Shown: positions 1 to 13,042, numbered from the stretch's first letter. The stretch: 64,000 nucleotides of DNA from Salvator merianae (GCA_003586115.2 QVOM02000073.1:29029298-29093297); one strand, 5' to 3'. Notes: generated by a model not told the origin, from the letters alone. A program made the numbers and translations.

Positions 1-778
1 TAACTCTAACCTGATACAGCAGGGGGATGGGGATCCACATTATTTGCTAAAACGTATACATGAGTACACTGACTAACCCTCTGTGTAATTTGTTTAAAGT
101 AATACCACAAAATGCTTGCATGCATTTACGTGCATGGAATAAATTTCTTTTTTAAGAAATAGAAGACAAGACACACTCAGTAGGGAGTCACATAACAAGT
201 TGCTTTTAAAATTACTTCTAATTTGAAAAGCATCTAGCAGTGTTATGTGGGAGAGCTTCTACAGCATGTTGAGTTTCTTTAGATTTCCAGAGGTAATTAC
301 AGCCCAATGTAAGTATATATCAAGATCCGTTTCATCATCTGTTTCTTTGTTTCCTCCTCTCTTTCTATGTTTATTGCTATAAAATCCTTATAAAATGTTG
401 GGTTTCTTCTGCTATGTAGAGTAGACTTCTATTATAATGTTCACCACTCAATTGGTTTTATCACCCTATGAATTCCTATGAAAAATATTGCATTTTTTTT
501 TCTTTTTCTTTAAATAGTGTTAACATAACTAAAGCTGTGTCTGTGCCTCTGGGTGGAGGTGCTGTGGGTGTGGGAGGCACTGTGAAAAGAAGGTGCTCTT
601 GTCATCTTTATTTCTGAGTGAGGAGGCACCACAGAATTGTCTCTTCTCCATGCACGTTTGGATTACATGCCCTACAAAGGAAGCCCCTCTGGAAAAGGTG
701 TCTTCTATCACCAAAAATGGAAGTGAGGCAGTAAAAGGTGTGTTTGTGGAGGTGCCTTGCATCAGTAAGTGGAGACTC
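1..778. other. Unique AT-rich intergenic DNA
   Basis: No gene or recognisable repeat was seen. Short open frames on both strands between 529 and 929 lack any family signature, and one runs into the adjacent hairpin element, so they are treated as chance frames. Confidence 0.6.
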
Positions 779-960
779 TGGCCCTTTCTGTACTTGGCTT
801 TTTTCTGGACTATATCTCAGAATAGGGACCTGCTATCCACATGCTAGTGCAGATTATAGCAGACCCCAGGTGGGGCCTGCCATAGTTCACAGTAGCTTGC
901 AAATGGCAGATCCCTATTCCGAGATATAATCTGGAATAAGGTCAAGTACAGAAAGGGCCA
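779..960. mobile_element. 182-bp palindromic MITE (TGGCCCTTTCTG ends)
   Basis: The two ends are inverted copies: TGGCCCTTTCTGTACTTG at the left and its complement at the right. The arms continue pairing inward through the 'ctcagaatagggacctgc' region, so most of the element folds on itself. A closely similar 181-bp copy lies inside a copia LTR at 28179-28359. There is no coding capacity. A target duplication is not evident here. It is a non-autonomous DNA element of unknown superfamily. Confidence 0.8.
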
Positions 961-1010
961 TTGTCTAAGATTCTACCTTTTTCGCTTTTCTTCCCTTTAA
1001 TAATAATCTT

Positions 1011-2112
1011 TAGAGATGTGCATAAAACTAAAAAAAAAATGTGGTTCAGTTTGAATCAAACCAAGTGGTGTTCCGTTCAGTTCAAACTAAAGCAGATTTG
1101 AAATTGTTCTTTTAAAAAATATTAAAGGGACTTTTAAAGGGCAAATTTGTTCAAGCTCCCACCCACCCACCCCAGATTCATCTGATGGCAAGGAGGGAGT
1201 GAAAAACCGGGAAGGATTAAGCTTGGGATCTTTTCACACTTGGTAAGATCCAAAGAAATGTGGTGACTTCAACACAAGGCCTACATGGCCTTACTCTCTC
1301 TTTGTAGCAAAATCTCCTAGGGGAGAAAGCAAGGAGGCTGTGGAGAGCTACTAAACCAGGTCAATGTTTCTTTTCATCTCCTTGATCACTCACCTGAGCC
1401 TCAGCTTCCCCTTAACTTTGTATATGTTTAGACTTGTAAGTTGTTAGATTATGCAAAGGTGACCCTCTTTGGTAGGTTCATATGCTGCAAACAGTACAGC
1501 AAACCTGTCTGGGCACATTCCTAGGAGGGATGGGACAAAACCCTGACAGGTCCTTTCTTTGTAAAAGTTTACAAAGTTCCAATTCTCCAGTTTTTGAATC
1601 TAGTGTGAGACAGACAGACAGATTTAAGAATTCTTAAATAAATAAGTTCAGGTTCAGCTGAAATTTGCAAAATTTACATATCTGAGTTTTGACCATTTTT
1701 GAATGTTTTTCCCTGGGTCACTGTTGTAAATAAGCAAAAAAAGAAAAGGACAAATCTGCTGCACAGAAACAAATAAAAATAGGCATATATTATTGCTTAA
1801 ACAGATCAAAAGAGTTTTGATTGTGTAGCCTAAGAAAGGCTGATTGAGTAAAAATGTCTTCTACTCATACCTGAAGAACCTTAATGGCAACTGAATTAGA
1901 TTCTCTAAGATAAGTGTTCTGCGGTCTAAATACCATGCAGGTATATCCCATTTCCATGTTTTGCACTACCAAATTGCAAGTGAGGCAATTTTAAGCAATA
2001 AAAATGATTTGAAGCTTTAGCTCAGCATCCTTTAGGAGTACCTAAGAATTGCTTGAATTAATTTCATTTCATACATTTGAAGGTGTTCTGGTCCTCACAC
2101 TGCACATCTCTA
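1011..2112. mobile_element. Old hAT-like non-autonomous element
   Basis: The ends are inverted repeats, TAGAGATGTGCA at the left and TGCACATCTCTA at the right. They resemble the TAGGGATGTGCAC ends of the two younger hAT-type elements at 25456 and 52658. The interior is AT-rich and non-coding. The 8 bases flanking each end do not match, so the pair of ends could be an old degraded insertion or a recombinant. The family assignment is inference. Confidence 0.5.
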
Positions 2113-5010
2113 GTACCTAATTTCCAAAAATATGAAGGCTGATGAATGCTGGAGCACATGCTAAGTAAAGCATTCATTTCCGTCACTCCACAGGTGATTT
2201 TTCTGGCAAGGAAATATCTCAGTGGCATTCAAGAATTCTAGGTTAGGAAATGCCTTTGGGCTGCCAACCCCTTTTTCCTACTTCTTTTTTAATTGCCTGC
2301 AGCATCTTGAAGAATTACTTTTTCACCAACAATGCTCTGTATGTATGTGTGAGCAGGTTCATCTGATGAAGGTTAAGCATACAGCATTGTTAAATAAGCA
2401 GCTATAGACTTGTTAAAATATGCTTCCCAGGCATTAATCATCCCATAATGAAAGACACTGAATGTTACATATATCTCACATTAGCTCTGCTTGAAATGTG
2501 GAAGCTTGGAATCATCACTATCCTCTTTTGAAACATCATCATCTTTTGAGGCATAAACAATGCAACTTGTACTCTTTTCCTATTAAGTTGTGCATTTTGA
2601 ACTGCCACACACACAAAAAAACCCCTTTTTTTAAAAAAAAAAGATTTGCAATCGTTTTCTAATAAAAGAGTTCACTAAGTGTACAAAAGAAACAGTAATC
2701 AAGTCCAAATCTCAGCATCTCTCATATATGCTGTTCCAGCAGGAGTTTTACATTGAATCCCTAATTTGAAAAGCTTTTAACAGGAGACAGCTTGAGTCAG
2801 AAGCTGTCAGTTTTCTCTTTGTCCTTGATGCATAGCCAAAAAAGATGTTTTACTTTTAAAAATGCTCCAGTTCCTTAAGACATTTGTATTCAAACATTAC
2901 TCCCCCTCCCCCCCTTTTTTTTTGCCTTCCTCCTAGGAATACAGCACTAGTCTTCAGATGAAAAAGAAATAATAAAATACATCAGGAACAGTGGACCTCA
3001 GACCTAGTGTTTCTCTCCTGTCTTGGAATGCTATTTCCATATAGAAAGCTACTCTAATGGGACACTTGTAAATGGCAGGGAATTTAGTCCTTGTGGAGTC
3101 TTCTCTAGAAATTGGATTTTTGCTTAAGCAAACAGCAAACCATGCAGCGAGGGAAAAACTATTTATCTTGAAGCCTGGTGAAGAGCCTTACAAAAATACA
3201 ATTCAGTTTGCTATGATCAGTCAAGTCAATCTAGTCAGTGGGAGGAGGAGTAGAAAGAAGAGGAGAAGGAAGTGGTGGTTACTTCTAAAAGATGTAGGAC
3301 TCGATGTTTAATTTCATCCACCCAGTGGGGGAGAGGGAGACACACCCCGAATTCCTGTTTTTTGTAGGGTAGATTGCTATTCCATTATGAGAATGTGTAA
3401 CACAATTTAAAAATCAGCCTTAAAGATGAATGTGTACCCCCTCCATGTCTACAAGTAAATGGTTCAAAAAAATAGCCAGAATTTGTTTTTGTTTTTTACT
3501 TTTCTATTATTATTATTTTCTACATATAACATTCCACCCTGCAACTAACCCAGATAGACTCTGGTAACTCTTTGGTAACTAACGATATCTGATAACAAAT
3601 GACTCTTTGGTAACTAATGATATTTAATTTAGAGGCAAATGCACTTACTATTGTGGTGAAAACCTAAGGTGCTAGGAAAGTTACATTAACTATGTATCCT
3701 ATAAAGCTGAGGAGGGTGATTTGTTTTGGGTTTTTTTGTTCCCTAGGGATCTCTAAAAATATCTTAAATTTATAGAACTTTAGGATTAAAGAACACAAGA
3801 TAATCAGTTTTCCATACAGCCTAGGGTAGAAATGTATTCCTTATATGTGGATAAACTTTAAAGCACAAGTGGAGTTACTGGCAAAGAAGAATCTCACTTA
3901 AAAGTTCTAGGCTGTGATCATACTATTGATTTTTAAAACTGCATGAATAAAATGAGTGAATTCCTAGGTGCACAGAAAAAAAGTCTTCCAAACATATATA
4001 TTCTTTTATTTGCCTAAAAACTCACCCAAAGTGCAGTCTAGTTGTTTCAACAGACAATCCCCACCTCTTTGTTGAAGCAGGTTCCAACTCCTTAAATCCT
4101 TAACTGTCAGGTTTTTCTTTCCAATTGCAAATGAAAGCATTCTGAAAATAGTGCAGCTCAATGTCTCTCTCCTCACTCTGCATTTTTATATGAAGTCTGT
4201 GATTTTTTAACTACACAGGATAGGAGTAATATTTTTAGATTCAGGATCATTCAATCTGCTTAATTGTTAAGTTCAAAAGGAATCTTTGGCTGCTAGCAAG
4301 AACTTGCTGGTGCCTCTCCCTGACTGTCTGATTATCCGATGGGTTCCTCCTTCTGTGGGTCTTATTGGTTGACTCCTGTAACAAGCAATTCAAGGCTATG
4401 ATTAGTGGAGGAGCTCCCTTCTTAGTAATGAGGTGACCACAGAGGTGTTTTCTCCCAGTTGTTGGAGGGTTGCATAATTACAGGCTTGGAGGCAGGAAAT
4501 AACATTTTAAAAATTTATTTACCGTTTCCCCCCAGGATAAAAATTCACGCAGAAGGTGACTGAAATAACTAGTCTGAACAAATCCCTAGTTTGTCTAACT
4601 TTTAAGAAAGAATTTTTTTTCAATAATGTCACATTTATGGAAACGTAGGCTACACCCATATCTGGGAAACTGAGTATTTCTGGGTGACCAGAAATTTGTT
4701 TTCACCACATACAATCATTTGCATTGTGCTTTAGAAACATGCCAGAAATCTGATGCCCTTTCAGCAGGGGTAATGAAGAGCTCTAAGGGAACTTTTACAG
4801 CATAATGCACACTGAAGATGGAACCCTAATTGAGACATTTCCTCTATTGTTTTATTAGCAATTAATGTCATTTGCTGAAATACCTTTGTCACAGGTGGAA
4901 ACATGTCCATCACATATGTATGAATGTTCATTTTTTCAAGGTATTTTCTCCAGCACTGAGATTTATTTGTACTTATTGTATAGGATAATTTGACTGGAGT
5001 AAGATGTCTA
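2113..5010. other. Unique AT-rich intergenic DNA
   Basis: No gene was recognised. There is a short imperfect local duplication of a 'gactctttggtaactaa' motif around 3560-3630, plus a few homopolymer runs. The 79-residue frame at 3072-3311 ends in an arginine/lysine-rich stretch from GGA/GAA-like codons and has no family signature. Confidence 0.55.
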
Positions 5011-5110
5011 GGGTCCTTTACACACTTACTTCTATACTAGAACATATTCTGGCACAAGGGCCTGCTGTCTGCATGCTATTGTGGACTATGGCATTCCCTG
5101 CTCCCAACCA
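5011..5110. mobile_element. Partial GGGCC-type MITE end
   Basis: The segment begins GGGTCCTTTACACACTTAC and contains a 'gggcctgctgtctgcatgctattg' like interior that parallels the interior of the hairpin elements at 779 and 28179. No matching right end was found, so it is called a truncated copy. Confidence 0.4.
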
Positions 5111-5865
5111 CATTTCATAATGGACTTTTATTTAGTAACAAGTTATTTTGATCTAATTCCACATAATGAACATGTCTTTATATTTTGGACCATCAGCTTT
5201 GTAATACCTGGGCATCTCTTTCTGAGTCCAAGACTTGCCGGCCTTATGAGACAAACCCTGTGATACTATGGACATTGCATTGGAACTGCCAGACATTTCC
5301 AATGTGTTGCTGTTTACATTGCACAAACCTCTGATGTAAAACTATACTGGGAAATCCAGTAGCAATGTCAGGTTTCCTCTGTTAGCCTCATTTATCTCAA
5401 GGTCTGGTGAGGTGCATACAAAGATACCTTGTTGGGGACTTCCAGGCACCAACAAGCAGCAAGCACATGAAAAACTATAAAAGAAAAGGGCTGGGATCTT
5501 GATTGCTCAGAGAAGTTCCCAGCTAGGTGACTTGTATACAGATCACAAGACATGCAAATAAGCAAATCTATGCCAGAGTTTACTGTCTTATCTGAGAAAC
5601 TTCACCACAAGACAAGTGCAGGATCTTTTTTATATCCTGCACTACCTCTTGCAGTCTGGAGATGGCCTATTTATTAAAACAAGTGTATCTCATTTCAGAT
5701 TGCAATTTGATACAATGAGAGTTATAAAGCAAAACATAATATTGGAAAAGAACACAGGTATCTTGTTTAGCATATTACCTAGCCTCTGAAATAAAAGGAA
5801 AAGCTGAAAAAAAAACAAACCATGATTGATTTAAGAAAAAAAAAAAGTTTATGGTATTAAGAATA
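5111..5865. other. Unique intergenic DNA
   Basis: Nothing recognisable beyond ordinary AT-rich sequence. Confidence 0.5.
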
Positions 5866-6155
5866 TAAGAACATAAGAAATGTCCCACTGAATTGGGCAC
5901 ATGGTCATCTAGTTCAGAAGACTTCTCTCACAGTGACCAGCTAGCTACACAGGAAAGGCCACCAGCAGAACATGAGCATACAACCTGTTCTGTTTGCAGT
6001 TTGCAGGAAAACCTTCTCCTACTGTCATCCACTGATAACTAGTTATAGCTTTAGTTTCCCCAAATTGGTCCAAACCTTTTTTTTCAATTCATCCAAGCTA
6101 GTAGCCAACAGCACATCTCATGGGAGAAAATTCTAAAGTTTAACTATGTCTTATA
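5866..6155 (-). repeat. Retroposon 3' fragment
   Basis: The text 'aatataagaacataagaaatg' followed by a 'catctagttcagaag' block resembles a common reptile interspersed retroposon end, read on the minus strand. A plus-strand relative appears at 13043-13400 and again in the duplicate at 17721-18062, sharing the order 'gaatttactacc', 'gatagctttaagaaagg', 'gatctagcagcc'. The exact LINE or SINE family is not determined. Confidence 0.45.
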
Positions 6156-6162
6156 TAAGGAT

Positions 6163-6181
6163 GATGATGATGATGATGATG
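6163..6181. repeat. (GAT)n microsatellite
   Basis: Six or so uninterrupted gat units. Confidence 0.9.
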
Positions 6182-6182
6182 T

Positions 6183-8938
6183 TCATCTTGATATGTTGGG
6201 GACTTAGCTTCAGCGTGTGACCTCTGGCTCTAATATTTTGGGAAAGGAGGAAAAAGTTTCCCTATCCACTTTGTCCATAGCATACATAATTACAATTTTG
6301 CATGAACTGATTTTAACTGGTTTGCAGTGGCTTGAGGCACTTATTTTCCAGTTCACAACACTGGGGATTTTCTTGGGCAATCAGAATTTGGTTGCTAAGT
6401 GTGAGTGGACCCTGAATGGTGAGGAATACCATAAAATGACAGCAGTGGACCTTTTGGAAGTCAGAGGCAAGGATGGAGTAGACTTTAGAATGCCAAAAAA
6501 TAACCAAAGGTATTGAGTGGCCAGGGGAACTTACTCTTATACCCCAAATCCAACACTTGGGGCAAGTGGGAAACTAGACTGTTCAGGGATGAAATAAAGT
6601 AAACAAAGGGGTTGGGCAACATCCAGGCTATCCAGGCAACCTAAACAAGTTGCACTAATCTGATCAGAGTTTCAGTTTGGGCACCCACCCTGTATTCTTA
6701 CAGAAGCTCTAGTGCAAGATGTGAACCTTTAGCAGTTTTTGTTGCCTTCCTTAAACACATTTACAGAATTAAGTTGTGGCACAAAAACAACTTTTAACAG
6801 GAAAGTAGATAGGGTTTAAGATTCTGATTCAACAATCCTAGGAAGGGAGTATGTGATAATGGTTCTGTTATGGAATGAACTAGTTTTGCACTGGCTTCAC
6901 TGGTTTCAGGAAAACAGTTCTTTCAGTTCCTTCTATTATGGGTCTTAAGTACTAAGAAGTAGATTTCACCTCTAATTGAGCTGATGTGGAGTCATCAGGA
7001 AAAAGGAGATGAAGAATACAATCGCAAAAACATGAAGAGTTCCAAGATAAAGCTTTCTTTATTAAAACCACAATAAAGTAAGGAAACAAAGCAATAAAAG
7101 TAAATAACAAGCAATACAGTAGAAACAGGGCTTCAGAGGTTCTCAATCAGTCAGTCAAGGCAACAAAGTATCTTGCTTAAGGAGGTACAAATTGAATTAA
7201 ACACTTGAATGACTTTTATGGATTTCTCACTACTACTGATAACGTAAGCTATTGTGAACGCTAGCAGGCTGCTAGAAACACCATGCAACTGCTCTCTATT
7301 GCTCTAAAAAAGTGTCTAGAGGTAGTTTTTTTATGCCCAGAGATGCTCAAACAATGCCTGAGCCTCCCAACTTGTTTTAACTGGCTCTTCCCTTTGGCAC
7401 TAGGCTGACTCAGCATCAGATCCCAGTGTGGCAATGTCTGAACCTCCCAACTTAGGCTATTCTCTGTCCTAGCTCTGTGCTAAATAACCAAAATAACAAA
7501 CAAGGGGAGTTGCAAGAAAAGTTTTCTCTCACCCTCCAAAGGCTTACTTGGCAGGTTTCCATGAGAAACAGAAAGCAGGAGGGATCTTAGCAGGATCAGG
7601 AGGTAACAGGCCCAAACAGCTGATGGGGAGGTCACTTTGGAGACTGTGGTAAAAGGCTTGCTGGATGAAAGGCTTCATATTGTACCCCAAAGCATGGACT
7701 GTGTTAACCCATTTCCCTGGAATAGAGGTGGCACTCAAGGAGAGGCAGTGATCAGGGTCAAGAGAAAACATAACTTACATATACCTTAACCAGAAGTTTG
7801 GAATTAAATCCATGTACCTAAAAAGATCTATTTGCAAAACATTGGGACTGTGCACATACCTAGAGGGCTGTGTGCAAAAGGCAGGGGTTATGTGCCAGAT
7901 GCAAGTAAAACATCTGGGCTACAAACATTCAAATTTAAATTGATATGTTTAAACAACACCCAGACAATAGAACAAGCAAAGGAACAAGAAAAGTTTACAA
8001 ATATTAGAAAATTATGTTTTCTTGGTCAGAGCTTGATTGATGGTACAACCAAAATACAAACAAATTCCAGATAGTAGTAAATAACATGTGTATTCACTAT
8101 TCATACTTTGCTCTCTGTTGAACAATGGTAAGGATATTCAAATGCCAGTCTGAGCAATTAACCTTGCAGTGTTGCAACACTTGTGCAGTTTGGAATTAAG
8201 GTGTGTTTGATTAAAATATATCAGTTTCCTATATTTGTTAACAAGACAGCAGGCAAAGGATTTTAGTTTCATTTTAGGAAGTAGCCCATTGATTGGATTA
8301 ATCTTTGAGACTACTCATTATTGCAACAGTGTAGCAGTAGAACTCTGTTCTTGGCCTACGTTCAGCTGTGTTTTCTTTTATAATATACTGAAATTTCAGG
8401 AGAAGAAGAGGGATAAAAGAAAAGATACATGTCATTTAAAAATCTGTCTTTGACCAATGTGGATTCTTTATTGACTAACCATATGGTTTCCAAGTGTTTG
8501 GTCTCCCATAGGCTTGCAACTTTATTATGCAGCATGGCACAGTACAATGGCTGTGCACCAGCTTAGTTGGCACTATTGGCACAAACTGGCATTTTTTGGC
8601 ATAAATTGGCACAAATTAACACAGCTGGCATCAGTGTGAGTTCCAGTGCAATTTGCTGGAATGGGATTCTGTAATGTGTGCAAGTCCTATTGCTCCAAAT
8701 GATCTGTGACACCATCCAGAGCAAAAACAGAAGTTCTGATATGCTCAATCTGTTATAAATGTTCCATGTATAGCAGCATGGTTTAAAGGTACTGTCAGGG
8801 AAGAGCATTTGAAACAAATTGACCTGTTTGAACTCCATATGGACATAGCTTTAGATTAGGACAGAGGAAAAAGTATTTTTTCATTTTTTTATGGAGTCTA
8901 CAGTTTAATGTGATCATGCATCAGAACGTCTATTTCTG

Positions 8939-8944
<6 letters not shown>
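6183..8944. other. Intergenic DNA; possible old LTR remnant near 6950-7150
   Basis: No host gene was recognised. On the minus strand near 7050-7075 there is an AATAAAG polyadenylation-like signal in a context resembling an LTR R region, but no TG...CA ends or target duplication could be fixed. A degenerate short repeat of 'ttggcacaaa' units occupies about 8560-8640. Frames at 6217-6516 and 7544-7771 show no family motif. Confidence 0.35.

Positions 8945-8975
<31 letters not shown>
8945..8975. repeat. (AT)n microsatellite
   Basis: About fifteen uninterrupted TA units. Confidence 0.95.
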
Positions 8976-8977
<2 letters not shown>

Positions 8978-9181
8978 GTCTACTTTTTGAACACTTACAC
9001 AGTACACCTTAGTATATGCACAGAAAGTTTAAAAAATGGACAGTGTCCATCTGTGTGTTCATTTGTATGGGAATTTCATTGTAGCTATTCATTCAGAAAT
9101 CATTTCAGAAAACCTGAAAGCTTGCATTAATCTAAATAACCTGCTTCTGATTGTGAATCCTATTCCACTCCTTTCCTTTCT

Positions 9182-9918
9182 TTGTCTCAACTTCATTCTA
9201 TTGATATTATTGAGGTTATGAATAGACCATTAACTGACTTTGAGGACATACTTATAACTATCAAAGCATCACAAAAAGGGATGGTCTTCATGATCTATAA
9301 AAACCGGTCAAATATTGTATCTCCAAAAATGCAATTGTTAAAAGCAAAATGGGAAGATGATTTTGGAATAGTACTATCTGATGATTATTAGTTACATGCT
9401 ACTGTTAATTTATACAGTAATAAAACAGCAATGGCTAAGGAGTTAACTCTAAAACTTACCTAAAGATGTATTGTACCCCATGTAGATTGTCATTAATGTT
9501 ACCTAATATGTCCCCCCACTGCTGGCATGGATGCAATCACATCGGGCATTTTGCACATATGTGGTGGCTTTGTCCTTATTTAAAATCCTATTGGCAGACT
9601 GTAGGAAATAGGATTAGTAAAATTCTAAATGATAATATTACTTTCACACCTGATTTATGCCTTCTAAGTGTATATCAACATCCAAACTCTAAAATTAAAC
9701 ACAAAATATTATGCAGTTTCCAACTTTTGGCAGTTAGAAAAGTGATCACTAAATCCTGGAAAAAATAATCACTTACCTTCATGATATAATAGTCTATGGG
9801 ATTTAGCTGTAACAGAACTTATAACTTATCAGCTATGAAGTATGCAAGGCTTCAGTTTGAAAAGAATGTACCAAGATATATGGCAACCGCTTCTTGATTA
9901 TGTACCTACCATATGGAC
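9182..9918 (+). pseudogene. L1 LINE ORF2 C-terminal fragment
   Basis: Two plus-strand frames (9182-9391 and 9466-9768) carry features of the extreme C-terminus of L1 ORF2 protein. The first has 'KMQLLKAKWEDDFGIVLSD'. The second has a cysteine/histidine cluster, CWHGCNHIGHFAHMWWLCP, typical of the zinc-knuckle-like region after the RT domain. Further L1-like coding text continues to about 9915 in shifted frames ('FEKNVPRYMATAS'-like). It is 5' truncated with no endonuclease or RT catalytic domain, and it is broken by frameshifts. This is the normal outcome of incomplete target-primed reverse transcription. It is not functional. Confidence 0.8.
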
Positions 9919-9923
9919 CCTAA

Positions 9924-10055
9924 GAGTGTTTTCACACTTTCCACATTAGAATGGACCATGCAGTGTGGTTACTGTCTGCACTATGAGGCCCTAGATGTGA
10001 ATACTGCAAATGCTGGTGTTGCCAATTCCCAAAGCCCAGGTAAACGCAGAGCTGT
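9924..10055. mobile_element. Left-end fragment of a GGGCC-family DNA element
   Basis: 'gtgttttcacactttccaca' followed by 'ttagaatggacc' and 'ctgcactatgaggcc' matches the order of motifs at the left end of elements such as 10296. There is no right end before the duplicated block, so this is a truncated or merged copy that follows directly on the L1 fragment. Confidence 0.4.
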
Positions 10056-10295
10056 AGAAAGAAACGAAATCTCACAGAAAAGAAACTTCAGAAATAAAGA
10101 CACAGACAAAGTACTTTTTGGCCAAAATGGACCAACACTCCTCTCATAGAGATAAGTGCGGTTGTTTACCGATCAATTGTAGTTGTTTTATACACTCATT
10201 GCTCTCCATCCAATCAAACGTAACATTGAAAACATCCAGAAAAAAAGGTATAAGTTCCTGTCCTATCTAAGTTGAATGATTGACCCAGACAATAA

Positions 10296-11040
10296 GGGCC
10301 TGTTCGCACTTTCCACGCTAGACTGGGCTAATTAGCCCAGTCTAGTGTGGAACAGACCCCATCGTGCAGACATTGTCTGCACGATGGGGCCTGAAAACAG
10401 ACCCCAAGCTGGATAATGGCATTCGCCTGTGTGAACACCATTATCCAGCCTGATGCTCGCCACACAGCGGCCAGCAAGTGTCAGGTTGCTGTCATAGTGA
10501 CCGGGAGGCCCGCGCGGTGATGATGTCATCACGCCGTGCCGCGTGGGCCTCCCGGTCACCTTGGCAGCAGCTTGACATTTTGTAGGCTGCTGCCGTGGCG
10601 ACCGTCATTCGCGCCCACAATCGGGCACCAGAGCACCAGACGGGGCGCAGCACCGCCTTGTCCAGCGTCCCTGGCCCGATCACGGCGGCGTGGGGTCCAT
10701 TGGAGCCTCGTACGGGCCCATTCGGGCCCGTGCAAAGTGCGGGACTCCATTGTCCATCATACATTGCATGATCACATGATCACGCAATGCATGATGGGCA
10801 GGCTGATTGCCCAGAAGATGGCCACCACCAGGTAAGTGCGGATGAATGCTTACCGGAACTGAACCCGATTGCGGTGGTGGGGATGCGGACTGCAAACTTC
10901 CTCACCACCGCTGGTTGGGTTCCAGTAAGCATTGGGTGAGGGTGGGGGAATTTCGGGTGAGCTTGGGCCGGACACAAATGCGGATCCTCCGTACTAGCAT
11001 CTATCCCGAAGCTCACCTTTCCCCGAGTGCGAACAGGTTC
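10296..11040. mobile_element. 745-bp GC-rich DNA element with GGGCCTGTTCGCACT ends
   Basis: The left end GGGCCTGTTCGCACT and the right end AGTGCGAACAGGTTC are inverted. Both sides are flanked by TAA (10293-10295 and 11041-11043), which suits a PIF/Harbinger-type 3-bp duplication, although no transposase is present. Just inside the left end are two nested palindromes: one centred on TAATTA (about 10325-10352) and one spanning 'ccccatcgtgcagaca' and its complement (about 10358-10390). A further palindrome around 10764-10796 contains 'gatcacatgatcacg'. All open frames in it are chance GC-rich frames. Confidence 0.75.
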
Positions 11041-11319
11041 TAAGATCCCATATGTTATTAGGTTAAGTGTCAAACTAAAAACAATGCAACATGAAAACTA
11101 GCATATTCCGGTACATTTTGTAGTAACAACAGATAGTTTACATTTTTTTTAGTCCCTGAGAAGGTTGCTTTACCTGCTATTGCTTTTTATCTTTTAAACA
11201 CAGTAAAACTTCACACAGCATTTGCTTTTACTAAAGCAGGCCCAAAATTTGTGTAATTGTGTAATTTGTGTAATTAATCAAATTAATATTGATCTATTTT
11301 CTTCATTATATGTCTTGAT

Positions 11320-11637
11320 CATAATTTAATGCCTTCACTGGTATCCATCCCCTGATCTTTGCCATAACAGTGGCCAGGAAGCATCCGGCTGCTACCATGG
11401 CAACCAGCAGTGCTGCAGAGTGTACAGGCACATGCAGGAAGCGGGTGTGAATGCACTTGATCGGGAGCAGGGTAGCTGCTTCTGGTCAAGCTGTGGAGCA
11501 CAATTTAGTTTTCCACAGCTAGCCATGATCAGGAGCAGCCTTAGGCTGCTCCTGGTCATGCAGGCCTGCACAAAATGTGGAGACACTTTACTAGTGAGAC
11601 TCCCTGACACTCACTAGCTTAAAGTCTGAAAAGGCCC
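11320..11637. mobile_element. Short GGGCC-family DNA element (copy 1)
   Basis: The right end reads 'aaagtctgaaaaggccc', with 'tactagtgag' and 'ctcactag' inverted just inside it, as in the element at 38440-38912. The left end is not sharply defined. The interior has inverted 'gcagccttaggctgctcc'-like text. There is no coding capacity. Confidence 0.5.
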
Positions 11638-12720
11638 TTATATCCCTTCAGAACAAATTACTGCTTCTCTTCAATAGCACCAGTTTTAGCTTGTTAGATC
11701 TGATTTATGTTAATAAGTATTTAGATAACTTACTTTTACATCCTGCCACAGTTCATAATATGCTTATGTTAAGCTTTGTTCTTCTTGTTTAAACACAAAA
11801 ATAATGTTATGTAATATTTTATTGTATTTTTAATAAAATTATTACATAAAACAACAACAACAAACTGTTCTGACCTCACACTAATCTGTTGTTTCTTTCG
11901 TTTTTCACTGCAAGGGACAGAAAACATTATGAGGTCAGGATAGCAGTTAAGTTCTGAGTAGGAAAGGGAGCACAAGATATGGAAGGATTGTTTTGCCCCA
12001 GACGTTCTTGCCCTAAAACGGCTAGTTTAACTTTATAATATTATTTTAAAGCAGATGCTTGTAAATATAGTTAGGTAGTTAATTCCATATAGCCTGCATT
12101 TGTGGAAATGTGCAATAGGACCTATATTAGTTTGCTCTTGGAGTTGATAAAATCTGACTCACAGTGTGAATTTACTTGCCCATAGTATGTGGGCATATTT
12201 TGAGGCAATTTTCCATTTCCCTAGCAATGCTTATTTCTGCTTATAAATTAAATTGAAAATAATTCAAATCCTAGATTCCTATTTCTGAGCTGGCATAGCC
12301 TATATTCCCCAGATTAGTGGCAGTAAAATGTAACTGTTCTCAGCTGTTGGGTATAACATACTTACTCATTTCTAAGATTAATTTAACCCTATTACTCCCT
12401 ACTAAAGACAATGAATTACATGAATCTAAAAAGTAGTCTACTTTGTATAGACAATAAACATTAACGTGGCTGATGATTTCTTTGAATGAGGCCTGGTTTG
12501 CTTGGGGAGAAGAAACAGACACTCTAACATACAGCTACAAATGATGGCCACAATACCATGACAACATCTGCTTTGCTAGAGAAAGTTACATTTCTACATT
12601 TTTGTTTGTTTAAAAAGAGAATGGAGATAGTTCAGCATCATTTTGCATTTTCCAGGACACACTTGTACAGGAAATACTTCACTGATTTCAATTTAGAGAC
12701 ATCAGCACAGAAAAGAAAAG

Positions 12721-12851
12721 GAGGAGGAGGAGGAGGAGGAGGAGGAAAAAGAAGAAGAAGAAGAAGAAGAAGAAGAAGAAGAAGAAGAAGAAGAAGAAGA
12801 AGAAGGAGAAGAAGGAGAAGAAGGAGAAGAAGGAGAAGAAGGAGAAGGAGA
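12721..12851. repeat. (GGA)n-(GAA)n-(GGAGAA)n microsatellite, copy 1
   Basis: A purine-only compound microsatellite. It creates the artificial glycine/arginine-run reading frame at 12558-12857, which is not a gene. The sequence left of it (12681-12720) plus the start of the repeat recurs in inverted orientation near 50237-50301. Confidence 0.95.
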
Positions 12852-13042
12852 ATTTAACAAATTAATTTTTAAATCATACAAAGGTACTTATTTATTAAAG
12901 GCATGCCATTCACAATCACCTCAGCAACCTCAGTCTTCCTTATTCCTCCTACTTGTCTCCCTATCTAAATTTTTTTTTCAAATTGAGGGGAACACTGTAA
13001 GTACAAGAATATACTCACACAACTCTAGAACCAGGAGTAACT

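Noticed and set aside
7040..7140. Possible solo LTR on the minus strand
   Set aside because: Only an AATAAA-like signal was seen; ends and target duplication could not be found.
10764..10800. Repeated 'gatcac/gtgatc' text as a possible CRISPR-like array
   Set aside because: It is a palindrome within a DNA element with no regular spacers, in a eukaryotic context.
12558..12857. 99-residue frame with long glycine and arginine runs (also 17238-17537)
   Set aside because: It is the translation of a GGA/GAA microsatellite; no domain.
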